Below, piece by piece: positions 1 through 7,762 of a stretch of 64,000 nt of DNA. The stretch's first letter is position 1, and each line of letters opens with the position of its first letter. Both the position numbers and the translations under genes were made by a program. Source of the DNA: Clostridia bacterium (GTDB lineage: Bacteria; Bacillota; DSM-521; Neomoorellales; SLTJ01); contig JANLFO010000010.1 of assembly GCA_024653205.1 (NCBI GenBank), positions 19,828 to 83,827 of the forward strand, in the 5' to 3' direction. The notes under the pieces were generated by a model. It did no database searches, was not told the DNA's origin, and was given only the letters and a program-made list of their open reading frames with translations.

Positions 1-297
1 GCCGAGGGTGGCAAGCAAACCCAACAGTCCCTCGGGCCCCTCTTCCTGCTCGGATCGGTAGCACAACAGGCCCGCATCGGCGGCCAGCAATCCCACCGCT
101 GCCGCACCCGCCTTCCGCAACCGATCGGTGTCCTTGCCCGGTACGTCGGCAAATAAATGGTGGGAATGCTTGATGACCGCTACCCGGCCCAGGCCCCGTG
201 CCGCCAAAGCCGAAATCAGCCTCTCGATTAAGGTTGTCTTCCCGCTACCGCTCCAGCCTACAACCGCCAGAACTGGCGCTGACCCACCGGCTAACAT
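1..297 (-). CDS. mobB: MobB, molybdopterin-guanine dinucleotide biosynthesis P-loop protein (partial, runs off the left edge)
   Basis: The first 99 residues are present; the 3' end lies beyond the window. Residues 13-22 carry a P-loop ([11 protein letters not shown] region) and the segment VAVIKHSHH follows, both typical of MobB, the GTP-binding accessory protein that helps MobA attach GMP to the molybdenum/tungsten cofactor. The ATG sits 2 bases after the stop of the FmdB-like gene, so the two are probably co-transcribed. The role fits a genome segment rich in pterin-cofactor enzymes (the molybdopterin oxidoreductase and AOR further right). The family assignment rests on the P-loop and the conserved IKH segment; the C-terminal half cannot be judged. 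Confidence 0.85.
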   Translation of the reverse strand, partial: MLAGGSAPVLAVVGWSGSGKTTLIERLISALAARGLGRVAVIKHSHHLFADVPGKDTDRLRKAGAAAVGLLAADAGLLCYRSEQEEGPEGLLGLLATLG

Positions 298-299
298 GC

Positions 300-548
300 T
301 CAACTGGCCGCCGAAGGTGTTTCGGCCTTGGAGCCGCCGCTCTCCGCCTCCGCCTTCTCCTTGTACTCCTGGCTGCGGTAGTCGGTACAATGCCAGCCGC
401 TCCCCTTGTACAGAATGGATACGTTACGGCTGAGAAGGCGCGTCACCGGCCCGCCGCACGTGGGGCAGCTGGTGAGCGGCAGTTCGGTGATGCGCTGCTG
501 CACCTCGAAGACACCGCAACGTTCGCAGCGGTAATCATAAGCAGGCAC
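300..548 (-). CDS. FmdB-family zinc-ribbon protein
   Basis: An 82-residue protein opening with MPAYDYRC and carrying two C-x2-C knuckles (CERC near residue 9 and CPTC near residue 28), the signature of the FmdB putative regulatory family, first seen beside formylmethanofuran dehydrogenase genes. The C-terminal 30 residues are polar and probably disordered ([10 protein letters not shown]). A GGAGG-like site precedes the start, and mobB follows with only 2 bases between. The molecular function of the family is not established. The pairing with mobB suggests, but does not prove, a link to molybdenum/tungsten metabolism. Confidence 0.85.
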   Translation of the reverse strand: MPAYDYRCERCGVFEVQQRITELPLTSCPTCGGPVTRLLSRNVSILYKGSGWHCTDYRSQEYKEKAEAESGGSKAETPSAAS

Positions 549-652
549 GGCCTACACCTCCTGACGACGGTATTCGCCTTGAGAACCCTAGCCAGATTTA
601 TACGCCAGAGCCACCCGTTTGTCAAGGCCGGCCTTCCCTGAGAAAAAGGCCT

Positions 653-1000
653 CTAGGTGCTGCCTTCGCCGCCCGGTCGGCCGGGTTCGGGCTCCACGGG
701 GCTATGGCCGGGCCGATCGGATTCGCTATTCCTGGAAGGAGTTTCGGTCTCCGACGGTGCCTCCGAAAGTGCGGACTCCCGGGCCACCCGGACCGCGGCC
801 GCCGTGTGGGCGTCCAGCGCCACCTGCGCCGTTCCCAGCGACACCACGTAGCAGGGAAAACGCTGCATTAGCTTCACCCGGGTTCCCGGTACCAGGCCGA
901 GGGCCAGGAGGCGCTGCAGACGCAAGGGGTCCAGAGTATCCAGTTCCACTATCCGGCACAGGGCGCCTTCTTCAAGACCGGGGAGAGGCTCACCCGCCAC
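653..1000 (-). CDS. feoA: FeoA-domain ferrous iron transport protein
   Basis: The SH3-like FeoA core spans about residues 10-75 from the proposed GTG start (LCRIVELDTLD...RLLALGLVPGTRV...VALDAHTAAAVRV). FeoA is a small cytoplasmic partner of the FeoB iron permease. A 35-residue polar tail follows (SEAPSETETPSRN), unusual for FeoA, which is normally 75-80 residues. The reading frame stays open further upstream, but that stretch (1001-1198) is very rich in Gly/Arg/Trp and looks non-coding. I chose GTG at 1000, about 16 bases after a strong AGGAGGAGG; the start is uncertain. It lies downstream of the two feoB genes in the same direction. Confidence 0.75.
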   Translation of the reverse strand: MAGEPLPGLEEGALCRIVELDTLDPLRLQRLLALGLVPGTRVKLMQRFPCYVVSLGTAQVALDAHTAAAVRVARESALSEAPSETETPSRNSESDRPGHSPVEPEPGRPGGEGST

Positions 1001-1179
1001 CGCTTGCCGACCGGGAACCTCCTCCTTTCCCCTGCCTCTACCCCCGCGAAAGCGCCACCGCCACCTCCGGCCCGGGCAGGTCCCATCTCCCTGGGAGAAG
1101 CGGCCGCCGGCCCACCGCCACCAGCAGCCCCGCATGCCGCTTCCCGTCATGCCCACCCAACGGCCTGTCCCCATCCGGT

Positions 1180-2637
1180 TCAAAGCCCTATCCCCCACAA
1201 CAGGATTAGCCGGTTCAGCAGGTACCCGCCTGAAAAGGCCACGGCCAGCACGAGCAGCATTATCGCGGCCGCGCTCTTCAGGCCCCGCTCCCGGATCATC
1301 AGCATGGCCTGAGCCACGCAGGGTAGGAAAAGGGTCAGAACCACGCAGGCTACCAGTAATTGCTCCGGAGTCAAGGCCCCGGCAGATGCCAGGTCGTACA
1401 GTCCGGCTACCCCGTAGTCACGCCGGAAGAACCCGTAGAGGAAGGCCGGCGCCGTTTCCGGCGGCAGCCCCAGAGTTCCGACCAGAGGTGCCAGCCCCTC
1501 AAGGATCAGGTCAAAAACGTTGGCCAGTCTCGCCGCCCAGATAATCACGCTGACGGCAAGAAAGATCGGCAGCACCTCCAGGAAGTACCAGCGCATGCGA
1601 ACGCAGGTCTTGGTGAGCACGTTATCCGGCCGGGGCCAGCGCAAGGGAGGCAACTCGAGGTAGAAACCGGAGGCCTCTCCGGCCAGCAGCCGTGAGGCCA
1701 GGCGACCTGCCAGGGCGAGCACCAGGGCCACCACGCCTGCCCACAACAGCAGGGCCCGGGGATAGGAGGAAAGAAGGGCCAGGGTCACTCCCAGTTGGGC
1801 GGAACAGGGTACTCCCAGGGCCAGGAGCAGGGTGGCGATCACCTTTTCTCTCCGGGTCTCCAGAGTACGGGTTACCAGCGTGGCCATGGTACCGCAGCCC
1901 AACCCGAGAACCAGCGGGATTACCGCGCGGCCGTTCAGGCCGACGAACTTGAGAATCCGGTCCGCCAGCAAGGCAAGGCGCGGAAGGTAACCGCTATCCT
2001 CAAGCAGCGAGAAAACCAGGAAGAACATCCCTACCACGGGCAGGACGATGGCGACGGCATACCGCAAGCCCAGGGTAACCACCCCGTATTCCATGCCGAT
2101 CAGTTCCCTCAGCCACGGCCAGGGCAGGGCGGCCACCCAGGCATTGACCTGCGGATTGATAACCCGCTCGAACAGGCCTTCCTCGAGCAACCCTACCAGC
2201 CAGCCCGCACCGAATCGGCCGACGAATTGGTAGAGGCCGAGGTACAGTACCAGGAGCAGAATCGGTATGCCCGGCCAGGGCCGAATGACCCACTCGCCGA
2301 TCCTGGTCCCGAGACCCGTCCGGGCTTGGGGCGGGCGCGAGACCACCCCCTCGGCCAGTTCGGCTCCTACCCGGTAGTACTCCCGCATTAGAACGTAGCG
2401 AAAAGGATGCCGGCAGGCGGAGCGAAGTTTCTCGACCTGGCTTTGGATCTCCCACGCCCGTCCGGCCTCCCGCTCCGCTACCAGCGCCGTCACCTCGGGG
2501 TCTCCGGCCAGGAGCAGTAAGGCCACCGCCCTCCGGGCCACCGGGTAAGAGGCCTTGAGGAGACCGCTCAGCTGCTCAACGGCAGTCTCCAGTTCGGCCG
2601 AAAGCCGGTACGCAGGGGATGGCACTTGAGTACTCAT
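1180..2637 (-). CDS. feoB: FeoB membrane (permease) part, encoded separately from its GTPase
   Basis: A 485-residue polytopic membrane protein. It contains the paired Gate/nucleoside-recognition segments and the FeoB C-terminal signature around GLGCGTMATLVTRTLETRR followed by GVPCSAQLGV, where the conserved cysteine of the iron path lies. The first 120 residues are soluble and probably form the linker/GDI region. In most bacteria this is fused to the G domain in a single protein of 600-800 residues. Here the G domain is a separate gene whose stop overlaps this start by 4 bases, so the two chains are likely translationally coupled and assemble into one Fe(II) importer. Confidence 0.88.
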   Translation of the reverse strand: MSTQVPSPAYRLSAELETAVEQLSGLLKASYPVARRAVALLLLAGDPEVTALVAEREAGRAWEIQSQVEKLRSACRHPFRYVLMREYYRVGAELAEGVVSRPPQARTGLGTRIGEWVIRPWPGIPILLLVLYLGLYQFVGRFGAGWLVGLLEEGLFERVINPQVNAWVAALPWPWLRELIGMEYGVVTLGLRYAVAIVLPVVGMFFLVFSLLEDSGYLPRLALLADRILKFVGLNGRAVIPLVLGLGCGTMATLVTRTLETRREKVIATLLLALGVPCSAQLGVTLALLSSYPRALLLWAGVVALVLALAGRLASRLLAGEASGFYLELPPLRWPRPDNVLTKTCVRMRWYFLEVLPIFLAVSVIIWAARLANVFDLILEGLAPLVGTLGLPPETAPAFLYGFFRRDYGVAGLYDLASAGALTPEQLLVACVVLTLFLPCVAQAMLMIRERGLKSAAAIMLLVLAVAFSGGYLLNRLILLWGIGL

Positions 2638-3173
2638 ACTGCCTCCCTCTCACCCGTCCGGTGCCAACTCCGGGATACGGATGCCTTTAGCTCTTCCAGC
2701 CCGCGTCCGGTGGCCGCCGCAGTTCCTACCACCGGAATGCCCAGCCGCTCCTGAAGCCGAGCCAGGTCCACCTTTATGCCGGCCCTTTCCGCTTCGTCCA
2801 GCATGTTAACCACGAGTATTAGGGGCAACCCGGTATCCATGAGCTGGAGGGTCAGCGCCAGCGAGCGCTCCAGATGCTTGCCGTCAACCACGTGCAGTAC
2901 CAGTTCCGGACCCGTGAACAGGATGGCTCTCGCCACCTTCTCTTCCTCGGTAATGGGTAGCAGGGAATAGAGACCCGGCGTGTCGATTACTTCCCACGTC
3001 CGGTTGCCGATCACCGCCCGTCCCCTGGTTACTTCCACCGTGGTACCGGGATAATTGGAGATGGTGGCATACATTCCGGTCAGGGCCCAGAACAGGGCGC
3101 TCTTCCCTACGTTGGGCGCGCCCATCAGGACCAACCGCGGGCCGGTTTCCCTGCCCTTCACCTCACCCTCCAC
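2634..3173 (-). CDS. feoB: FeoB GTPase part (stand-alone G domain)
   Basis: A 179-residue G protein with all key motifs: G1 GAPNVGKS at 18-25, G2 Thr in PGTT near 44, G3 DTPG at 64-67, G4 NMLD at 123-126 (the FeoB form of NKxD) and a G5-like TAAATG near 151. It has no membrane segments; the chain ends about where the GDI helices of a normal FeoB begin. It is the first gene of the feo operon and lies directly downstream of Fur-like sites. Its stop overlaps the start of the membrane gene (ATGA). The sequence reads cleanly through the junction, so this looks like a natural gene split rather than a sequencing frameshift. Confidence 0.9.
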   Translation of the reverse strand: MEGEVKGRETGPRLVLMGAPNVGKSALFWALTGMYATISNYPGTTVEVTRGRAVIGNRTWEVIDTPGLYSLLPITEEEKVARAILFTGPELVLHVVDGKHLERSLALTLQLMDTGLPLILVVNMLDEAERAGIKVDLARLQERLGIPVVGTAAATGRGLEELKASVSRSWHRTGEREAV

Positions 3174-3189
3174 CGCTCTGACCTCCGAA

Positions 3190-3209
3190 ATTGATTATCA
3201 TTCTCAATA
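3190..3209 (-). promoter_or_regulatory. Fur-box-like operator upstream of the feo operon
   Basis: On the coding strand the sequence TATTGAGAATGATAATCAAT resembles the Fur consensus GATAATGATAATCATTATC. It lies about 20 bases upstream of the feoB GTPase start. Iron-loaded Fur would repress the operon here. Seen: sequence match and position. Inferred: binding by Fur. Confidence 0.7.
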
Positions 3210-3263
3210 AGCGAGAAGAAGAAAAAGAACCATGCGGTTCGTAAATGGTCACGGGCTTCAGCC

Positions 3264-3313
3264 CGGTAATACTATCCGGTAATACTATAATGATAACGTC
3301 TCTCATTTGTCAA
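3264..3313 (-). promoter_or_regulatory. Probable feo promoter with second Fur-like half site and a 13-bp tandem repeat
   Basis: Reading leftward, TTGACA (3308-3313) is followed after 18 bases by TATAGT (3284-3289). The spacer contains GTTATCATTAT, a good half of a Fur box. Immediately downstream the 13-mer ATAGTATTACCGG occurs twice in tandem (3264-3289), straddling the expected transcription start. Confidence 0.55.
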
Positions 3314-3350
3314 GATGAACTACGTCTGCATATCCCAATGTCGCCTTAGG

Positions 3351-3458
3351 CGGTACCGGGCGCTCCCCATTCCGTACTATCACTTGGCCGACCGAACCAG
3401 CACTCGCCCTGCCCTCCGGGGCCTTGCGGCTCCAGCGCCATCCGTGGCGCCCGGTACC
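3351..3458. repeat. Dispersed intergenic repeat, copy 1
   Basis: Positions 3351-3400 match the last 50 bases of the window closely (CGGTACCGGGCGCTCCCC against CGGTACCGGGTGCTCCCC, then GTACTATCACTTGGCCGACCGAAC against GTACTGTCACCTCGCCGACCAAAC). Further in, it shares CCATCCGTGGC with the copy at 15265-15513. The rest of the gap (about 3459-3646) is GC-rich DNA in which I see no gene. Confidence 0.7.
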
Positions 3459-3646
3459 GCTTGCCGGCCCAAAGCTGCGCCGTGGCTACGGTTTCACCGG
3501 TACCCGCAGCGTGTCGGTTCCCGAACCGGGCGCCGGCCGGCAGACGATCTAACCCTGCCTTGAAGCGCCGGGGGCAGCCGGGCGCCGCCCTATTGCCGCC
3601 TGCAGGAGTGGGTGAAGGCCACCCGGCGGCCGCCCGTGCCCGTTGC

Positions 3647-4822
3647 TCAGATTCTTCCGGCGGCAATAAGTACGTTGCGCTGGTGTACCGCGTCCGGGGC
3701 GTTGGTGTTATGGGTGCGGCTGTTATAGAAGTACAGGTCGAAGTGGCCGGAAAAATCGTTGTCCGGGATGCTTTCCACGTCGTGGGGCATACCCGCCATG
3801 GAGGCCGCCAGCACCCTGCCCTCCACGTCCAGGAGTGCCGGCCGCTTGCTCCAGGACCAGGTGCCGCCGAAGACCGCCTTCATTACCGCGGTGTCCGCCC
3901 GGGTTAGGGGTTCGGAGTCGGCGTGATTGGACCCCCCCAAATGGCGGACCCGAAAACTGCGGCCGGTGTAGAAGTCGGTCAGCGTGGCCACCGTCCCCGG
4001 GTTGTATACCCAGCGCGCCCACTCCCAATCCAGCAGCTCGCCGTAGCCCTCCCGCTGTTCCCCGCGCGGGCCGGCCACTGACACGGGTTGCGAGCTTCCG
4101 ACCGGAATGTAGAGGGGTTGGCCGGGCATCAATACCTCCGAGTGCAGCCGATTGGTGGCGTAAATGGCCCCCACCGTTGTGCCGAACCGCCGGGCCAGAG
4201 AACCCAGGGTGTCTCCGCTCACCACCCGGTACAGGATGACCTGGTGCCCGCTGTCCGCACCGCGATCATCCTCCGAGGCGCGGTCCCGGGGTATCTGCAG
4301 CAGCTGCCCCCGCAGCAGGACCTCGCCGGGCAACCCGTTGAGCTGTTTCAACCTGTCCACGGAAGTGCCTACTCGCCGGGCGAGAAGATACAGGGTATCT
4401 CCCGGCTGTACGCTGTAGGGCAGGTAGCCTTCGGCAGCGATGGGAACAAGTAGGGTCTGCCCGGGATAGATGAGGTCTTGACCCAGCCCGTTCAGCCGCC
4501 GAATCGCTTCCACCTCACGACCGTGACGGCGGGATATTAAGTACAGGGTATCACCCGGCTGCACGCGGTAGACCAACCCGTCTCCTTCTCTCAGGACCGG
4601 CAGGTACAGAAACTGCCCGGGTCTAAGGTCGGTACCCGGTTGGTTCAACGTCTGAATCTCGGCCACCGTGGTCCCGTAACGCTGAGATAGAAGCCACAGC
4701 GTGTCGCCGCCACTCACCCGATAGCCCCAGTAGGCCCCCTCGGCCGCCAGGGCCTGTCCAACCCAAAATTGCAAAAACAATCCCCACACCACCGCGGCCA
4801 GAATCCACCTGAGCCTCCGCAC
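3647..4822 (-). CDS. Secreted protein with four LysM repeats and an uncharacterised C-terminal domain
   Basis: A 391-residue protein: signal peptide (residues 1-26, cleaved near ALAAEG), then four LysM modules near 33-77, 84-127, 134-178 and 195-240 (each with GDTL...I..LN...L.PGQ.L.IP), which bind peptidoglycan or spore cortex. The last 140 residues form a separate domain containing SNHADSEPLTRADTAVMK, MPHDVE, HFDLYFYNSRTHNTN and DAVHQ. The regularly spaced His and Asp residues would suit a metal site, but I do not recognise the fold with certainty. GTG start. It lies downstream of a 121-residue gene of unknown function in the same direction. Probably a cell-wall or spore-envelope protein. 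Confidence 0.8.
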   Translation of the reverse strand: MRRLRWILAAVVWGLFLQFWVGQALAAEGAYWGYRVSGGDTLWLLSQRYGTTVAEIQTLNQPGTDLRPGQFLYLPVLREGDGLVYRVQPGDTLYLISRRHGREVEAIRRLNGLGQDLIYPGQTLLVPIAAEGYLPYSVQPGDTLYLLARRVGTSVDRLKQLNGLPGEVLLRGQLLQIPRDRASEDDRGADSGHQVILYRVVSGDTLGSLARRFGTTVGAIYATNRLHSEVLMPGQPLYIPVGSSQPVSVAGPRGEQREGYGELLDWEWARWVYNPGTVATLTDFYTGRSFRVRHLGGSNHADSEPLTRADTAVMKAVFGGTWSWSKRPALLDVEGRVLAASMAGMPHDVESIPDNDFSGHFDLYFYNSRTHNTNAPDAVHQRNVLIAAGRI

Positions 4823-4831
4823 GGTCTTCCC

Positions 4832-4894
4832 TCCCTCGTAGAATTGGCGCTTGGGCTCTGGGCCCAGTTTTGGGATGACAAGTTCTACGAGGGA
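4832..4894. repeat. 12-bp perfect inverted repeat with inner GC hairpin
   Basis: Arms 4832-4843 (TCCCTCGTAGAA) and 4883-4894 are exact reverse complements, 39 bases apart. CTGGGCCCAG inside the loop is itself a palindrome. It lies between the 121-residue gene and the LysM gene, ending about 10 bases before the latter's start, so it could form a leader structure. There is no T-run, so a simple terminator is unlikely. Confidence 0.5.
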
Positions 4895-4915
4895 AGGGAC
4901 AACCCTCTTGGTAAA

Positions 4916-5281
4916 TTATGCCCGGCCTTTCTTCTCCCCCGTCGCCCGGTCCGGGCCCCTTTCGGGTGCCAGAAGGTTGACCAGTCCCATCAGCGCCGCC
5001 GGGTTCTTACCCAAGGAACGGGCCAAGTTGGCCAGGCCGGAAGCGGCTTCGTGATCTGAGCCGCCGAGCACCGCGGCCAGCGCTTTCTGCAGCGCGGGCT
5101 CGGAGGCCGCAGAGGGCTCCGCAGGCAGCGCCCGAACCGCTCCGGAACTCTGCTGCAGGTAGTCCACTATGGCCAGGAGGGTATAAAGGCTCAACAGCCC
5201 TACCAGCTGCTCGGAGCCGACCTTGCCGGGAGCCTGGCGCTCGAGCAGGGAAAGGAAACCGGAAATCGCACTACCGGCCAC
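4916..5281 (-). CDS. Hypothetical 121-residue protein
   Basis: A small soluble protein with GTG start that I do not recognise. Residues 20-45 (GSEQLVGLLSLYTLLAIVDYL) and 80-110 (ASGLANLARSLGKNPAALMGLVNLL) are probably amphipathic helices; the C-terminus is highly charged (ERGPDRATGEKKGRA). The LARSL and LMGLVNLL segments recall the small protein encoded at 28857-29177, which also has a short helical body and a polar end, but the similarity is weak. It stands alone between the aromatic operon's terminator and the LysM gene. Frame and composition fit real coding DNA. Confidence 0.5.
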   Translation of the reverse strand: MAGSAISGFLSLLERQAPGKVGSEQLVGLLSLYTLLAIVDYLQQSSGAVRALPAEPSAASEPALQKALAAVLGGSDHEAASGLANLARSLGKNPAALMGLVNLLAPERGPDRATGEKKGRA

Positions 5282-5423
5282 GCTATCGCCTCCGCTTCAA
5301 TGTGACGACCGGTAAACAGTATATGCCCTCCCTGATCAACCGGTCCCAACCCGAGCCTAATTGGACAGGGCAACCCGGGCGGGCCCAGCAGCGCTCACCG
5401 GCCTGCCTGGCTACTCCTCTCTA

Positions 5424-5458
5424 CCCAAAAAACAAAACCGAGGCCCCTTTTGGGGACC
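5424..5458 (-). terminator. Rho-independent terminator of the aromatic-degradation operon
   Basis: On the minus strand GGTCCCCAAAAGGGGCC folds into a perfect hairpin and is followed by TCGGTTTTGTTTTTT. It lies about 30 bases beyond the bamA stop codon. Confidence 0.88.
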
Positions 5459-5485
5459 CCGGTGTAGAAAGCTGTGAGCCGGAAG

Positions 5486-6625
5486 CTACTTCTTCGGCTT
5501 GGGCATAAGCTCCTCGAACAGGGCGTCGTCGAAGGTCCGTACATCGGCCAGTGCCTTGCGGTACTTGATCCAGTCGATTTCCCGCTCGCCGGTGAGCTTC
5601 TGGGTGTTGAAGGCGTTGAAGCCCATGTAGGCCTCGCCGCACATGTTGGCACCCAGCCAGTACAGTTGGGCCGACTTGAGGAGATCCCAGAAGTAGCGCT
5701 TCTTGGAGCGTACGCTCTCAATAGTGTTCATGGAGCACATGGGCATGATATTGGTCAGCGTCCACACCATCTTGTCGATGTAAGCGTCCAGCAGGCTGAA
5801 ATCGGTCTGAAGGCCCTTGAGCTCCTCCATGGCCTTCTGGTATTCCTCTCCGGTCTTGAACTCGCCGTAGACGATCTCGCCGTTGTCGACGTACTTCTCG
5901 GTAATTACCCGAGGGTCGCGGACCCATTCGCCCTTGGCGTTCTTCTTGATGGGTACAGCCTTGGTAACCAGGCCGAGGCGCTCCATCTTGTAGGCGCTCC
6001 ACAGCTCGTTGGACACCGCGCTCCACATGGCCTGCTCCATGGAGAGGTTCCAGGGCAGGAAGTCGGTGGCGCCGCCGACCGGAGCCGACCCGTGGCGGGT
6101 ACCGGCCTGCCCGAAGGAGGCGGTATCGGCGGCCACGGTAAAGTCGCACGCCTGGCCGATCTCCTGGCCGCCGGCCACGCGCATACCGTTGCACCGGCAG
6201 ATCACGGGCTTGCGGGCCTTAAGGATGGCATCCACCATCCCGGAGAAGAGGTCCATGTACTGGATGTACTCCAGCGGCCGCCGGCTGTAGTACTCGGCGT
6301 ACTCCTTGGTGTTACCGCCGGTGCAGAACGCACGGTCTCCGGCCCCGGTGAAGATGATGGCCACCACGTCCCGCTCCATGGAAGCCCTATGCATCCCGGC
6401 AATTACGCCCTTGACCATCTCGGTGGTGTAGGAGTTGTACTGGGCGGGGTTGTTCAGGGTGATCCACGCAGTGTAGAGCCCCTCCACTACGTTTCCCTTG
6501 GGGTCTACCACGGGCTTCTTTTCATACATTGTGCATGGGGGCTCGGTACCGAAGAACTCATCACCGAACAGATGGTGATCCTTGGGCTCGTTGTCACGTA
6601 CCAGCCAATCCAGTGCCATAGACAT
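5486..6625 (-). CDS. bamA: 6-oxocyclohex-1-ene-1-carbonyl-CoA hydrolase (ring-opening enzyme)
   Basis: A 379-residue crotonase-superfamily protein, the usual length for Oah/BamA (about 375-380). It hydrolytically opens the alicyclic ring of 6-oxocyclohex-1-ene-1-carbonyl-CoA to 3-hydroxypimeloyl-CoA. The BamA-type N-terminus (DNEPKDHHLFGDEFFG) and the oxyanion-hole segments FTGAGDRAFCTGGNTKEY and GMRVAGGQEIGQACD are present, as is the C-terminal extension with GANMCGEAYMGFNAFNTQK found in this subfamily but not in ordinary enoyl-CoA hydratases. BamA is a recognised marker for anaerobic aromatic degradation. It is the last gene of the sigma-54 operon; an AAGGAGGA site precedes the ATG. Confidence 0.96.
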   Translation of the reverse strand: MSMALDWLVRDNEPKDHHLFGDEFFGTEPPCTMYEKKPVVDPKGNVVEGLYTAWITLNNPAQYNSYTTEMVKGVIAGMHRASMERDVVAIIFTGAGDRAFCTGGNTKEYAEYYSRRPLEYIQYMDLFSGMVDAILKARKPVICRCNGMRVAGGQEIGQACDFTVAADTASFGQAGTRHGSAPVGGATDFLPWNLSMEQAMWSAVSNELWSAYKMERLGLVTKAVPIKKNAKGEWVRDPRVITEKYVDNGEIVYGEFKTGEEYQKAMEELKGLQTDFSLLDAYIDKMVWTLTNIMPMCSMNTIESVRSKKRYFWDLLKSAQLYWLGANMCGEAYMGFNAFNTQKLTGEREIDWIKYRKALADVRTFDDALFEELMPKPKK

Positions 6626-6648
6626 TCCTCCTTATCCCAAACTGTTTA

Positions 6649-7719
6649 TTAGAAGTCGGGGGTCAGTACCACCCGTTTGGTCAACCGGCCACCATGAGAG
6701 TCCCTGAAGGCCTGCTCGATCTGGCTCATGGGACGCAGTTCCACGAAGGGCTCCACCTTGATCCTGTCGTCCAGTACCATCTGCAGCACTTCCGGATAGT
6801 ACTGCGGCTTGCATCCCCACGTGCCGATGATCTCCGCGTCAAAGGCCATGAGCCGCGACAGCATGTACTCTACCTTCTGCATGCCGTAACCCACTACTAT
6901 TAGTTTGCCGATAAAGGCCAGTAATTCCAGGGCGGTCTCCTGGCCGACCTTGCTCCCGCTGCACTCAAAAATCTTCCACCCGTAGTTGGAGGGGAAGCCG
7001 TTGGCCTTGCAGTAAGCGCGGAATTCGTCCCGGACGTCCTTGACCGATTTGTCGGCGGTGCTTATGGCGTGGGTGGCCCCGAACTGCAGAGAGCGCTCCA
7101 GCTTTTCCTGGTTGCGGGCGATGGCCACTACCGCCTTGGCCCCCATCACCGAGGCAATCTGGGTCATATATACCCCGATTCCGCCGGTAGCGCCTATGAC
7201 TACTACTAAGTCTCCTTCCTGCAGGTCCGCCCTCTTGGCGGCCTGATAGGGGGAGGTAATGGCGTCGGCCACTACCGCCAGGTATTCCAGAGGTTTACCC
7301 TTGCGGTCCTCCACCACGCAAAGGTCAACCGCCGGCACCGGGATGTGGCTCGAGAAACCCCCGTAAATGCCGTAGCTGTTACCCGGCATCTTTTGGTTAA
7401 GGCAGCGGTTCTCCCGGCCGGCCGCGCAGATGGGACAGTTGTGGCAGGGCATTACCGCGGGGATAATTACTTCCTTGCCGATCAGACTGGCCTCTCCCGC
7501 CACCACCCTGCCGCTAATTTCGTGCCCCAGGGTCAGCGGCGGCTTGGTCACCGTGGGCACCCCGTCGTAGAAGTAACCCACGTCGGTGTGACATACGCCG
7601 CAGGCGGCAACCTCCACCAGGGCCTCTCCAGGCTTAAGCTCGGGCACGTCGATACTGGTCCGCACCAGCTTGCCCGGCTCTGCCATCTGCCAGGTTTCGA
7701 TCTTACTGGGCACGCCCAA
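6649..7719 (-). CDS. had: 6-hydroxycyclohex-1-ene-1-carbonyl-CoA dehydrogenase
   Basis: A zinc-type medium-chain alcohol dehydrogenase (356 residues from the proposed start) that oxidises 6-hydroxycyclohex-1-ene-1-carbonyl-CoA to the 6-oxo compound with NAD+. Catalytic-zinc motifs CGVCHTD and GHE, the four-cysteine structural-zinc loop (CHNCPICAAGRENRC) and a dinucleotide-binding GATGGIG are all visible. I prefer the TTG at 7719, which has GGGAGGT 7 bases upstream and starts the protein at LGVPSKIETWQM; a second TTG at 7740 would add seven residues. It sits between dch and bamA, the standard order of consecutive steps after ring reduction. Confidence 0.93.
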   Translation of the reverse strand: MGVPSKIETWQMAEPGKLVRTSIDVPELKPGEALVEVAACGVCHTDVGYFYDGVPTVTKPPLTLGHEISGRVVAGEASLIGKEVIIPAVMPCHNCPICAAGRENRCLNQKMPGNSYGIYGGFSSHIPVPAVDLCVVEDRKGKPLEYLAVVADAITSPYQAAKRADLQEGDLVVVIGATGGIGVYMTQIASVMGAKAVVAIARNQEKLERSLQFGATHAISTADKSVKDVRDEFRAYCKANGFPSNYGWKIFECSGSKVGQETALELLAFIGKLIVVGYGMQKVEYMLSRLMAFDAEIIGTWGCKPQYYPEVLQMVLDDRIKVEPFVELRPMSQIEQAFRDSHGGRLTKRVVLTPDF

Positions 7720-7762
7720 GGCTAGCACCTCCCTTTCCAAACCAGCACCTTTCTTTCGGCTC

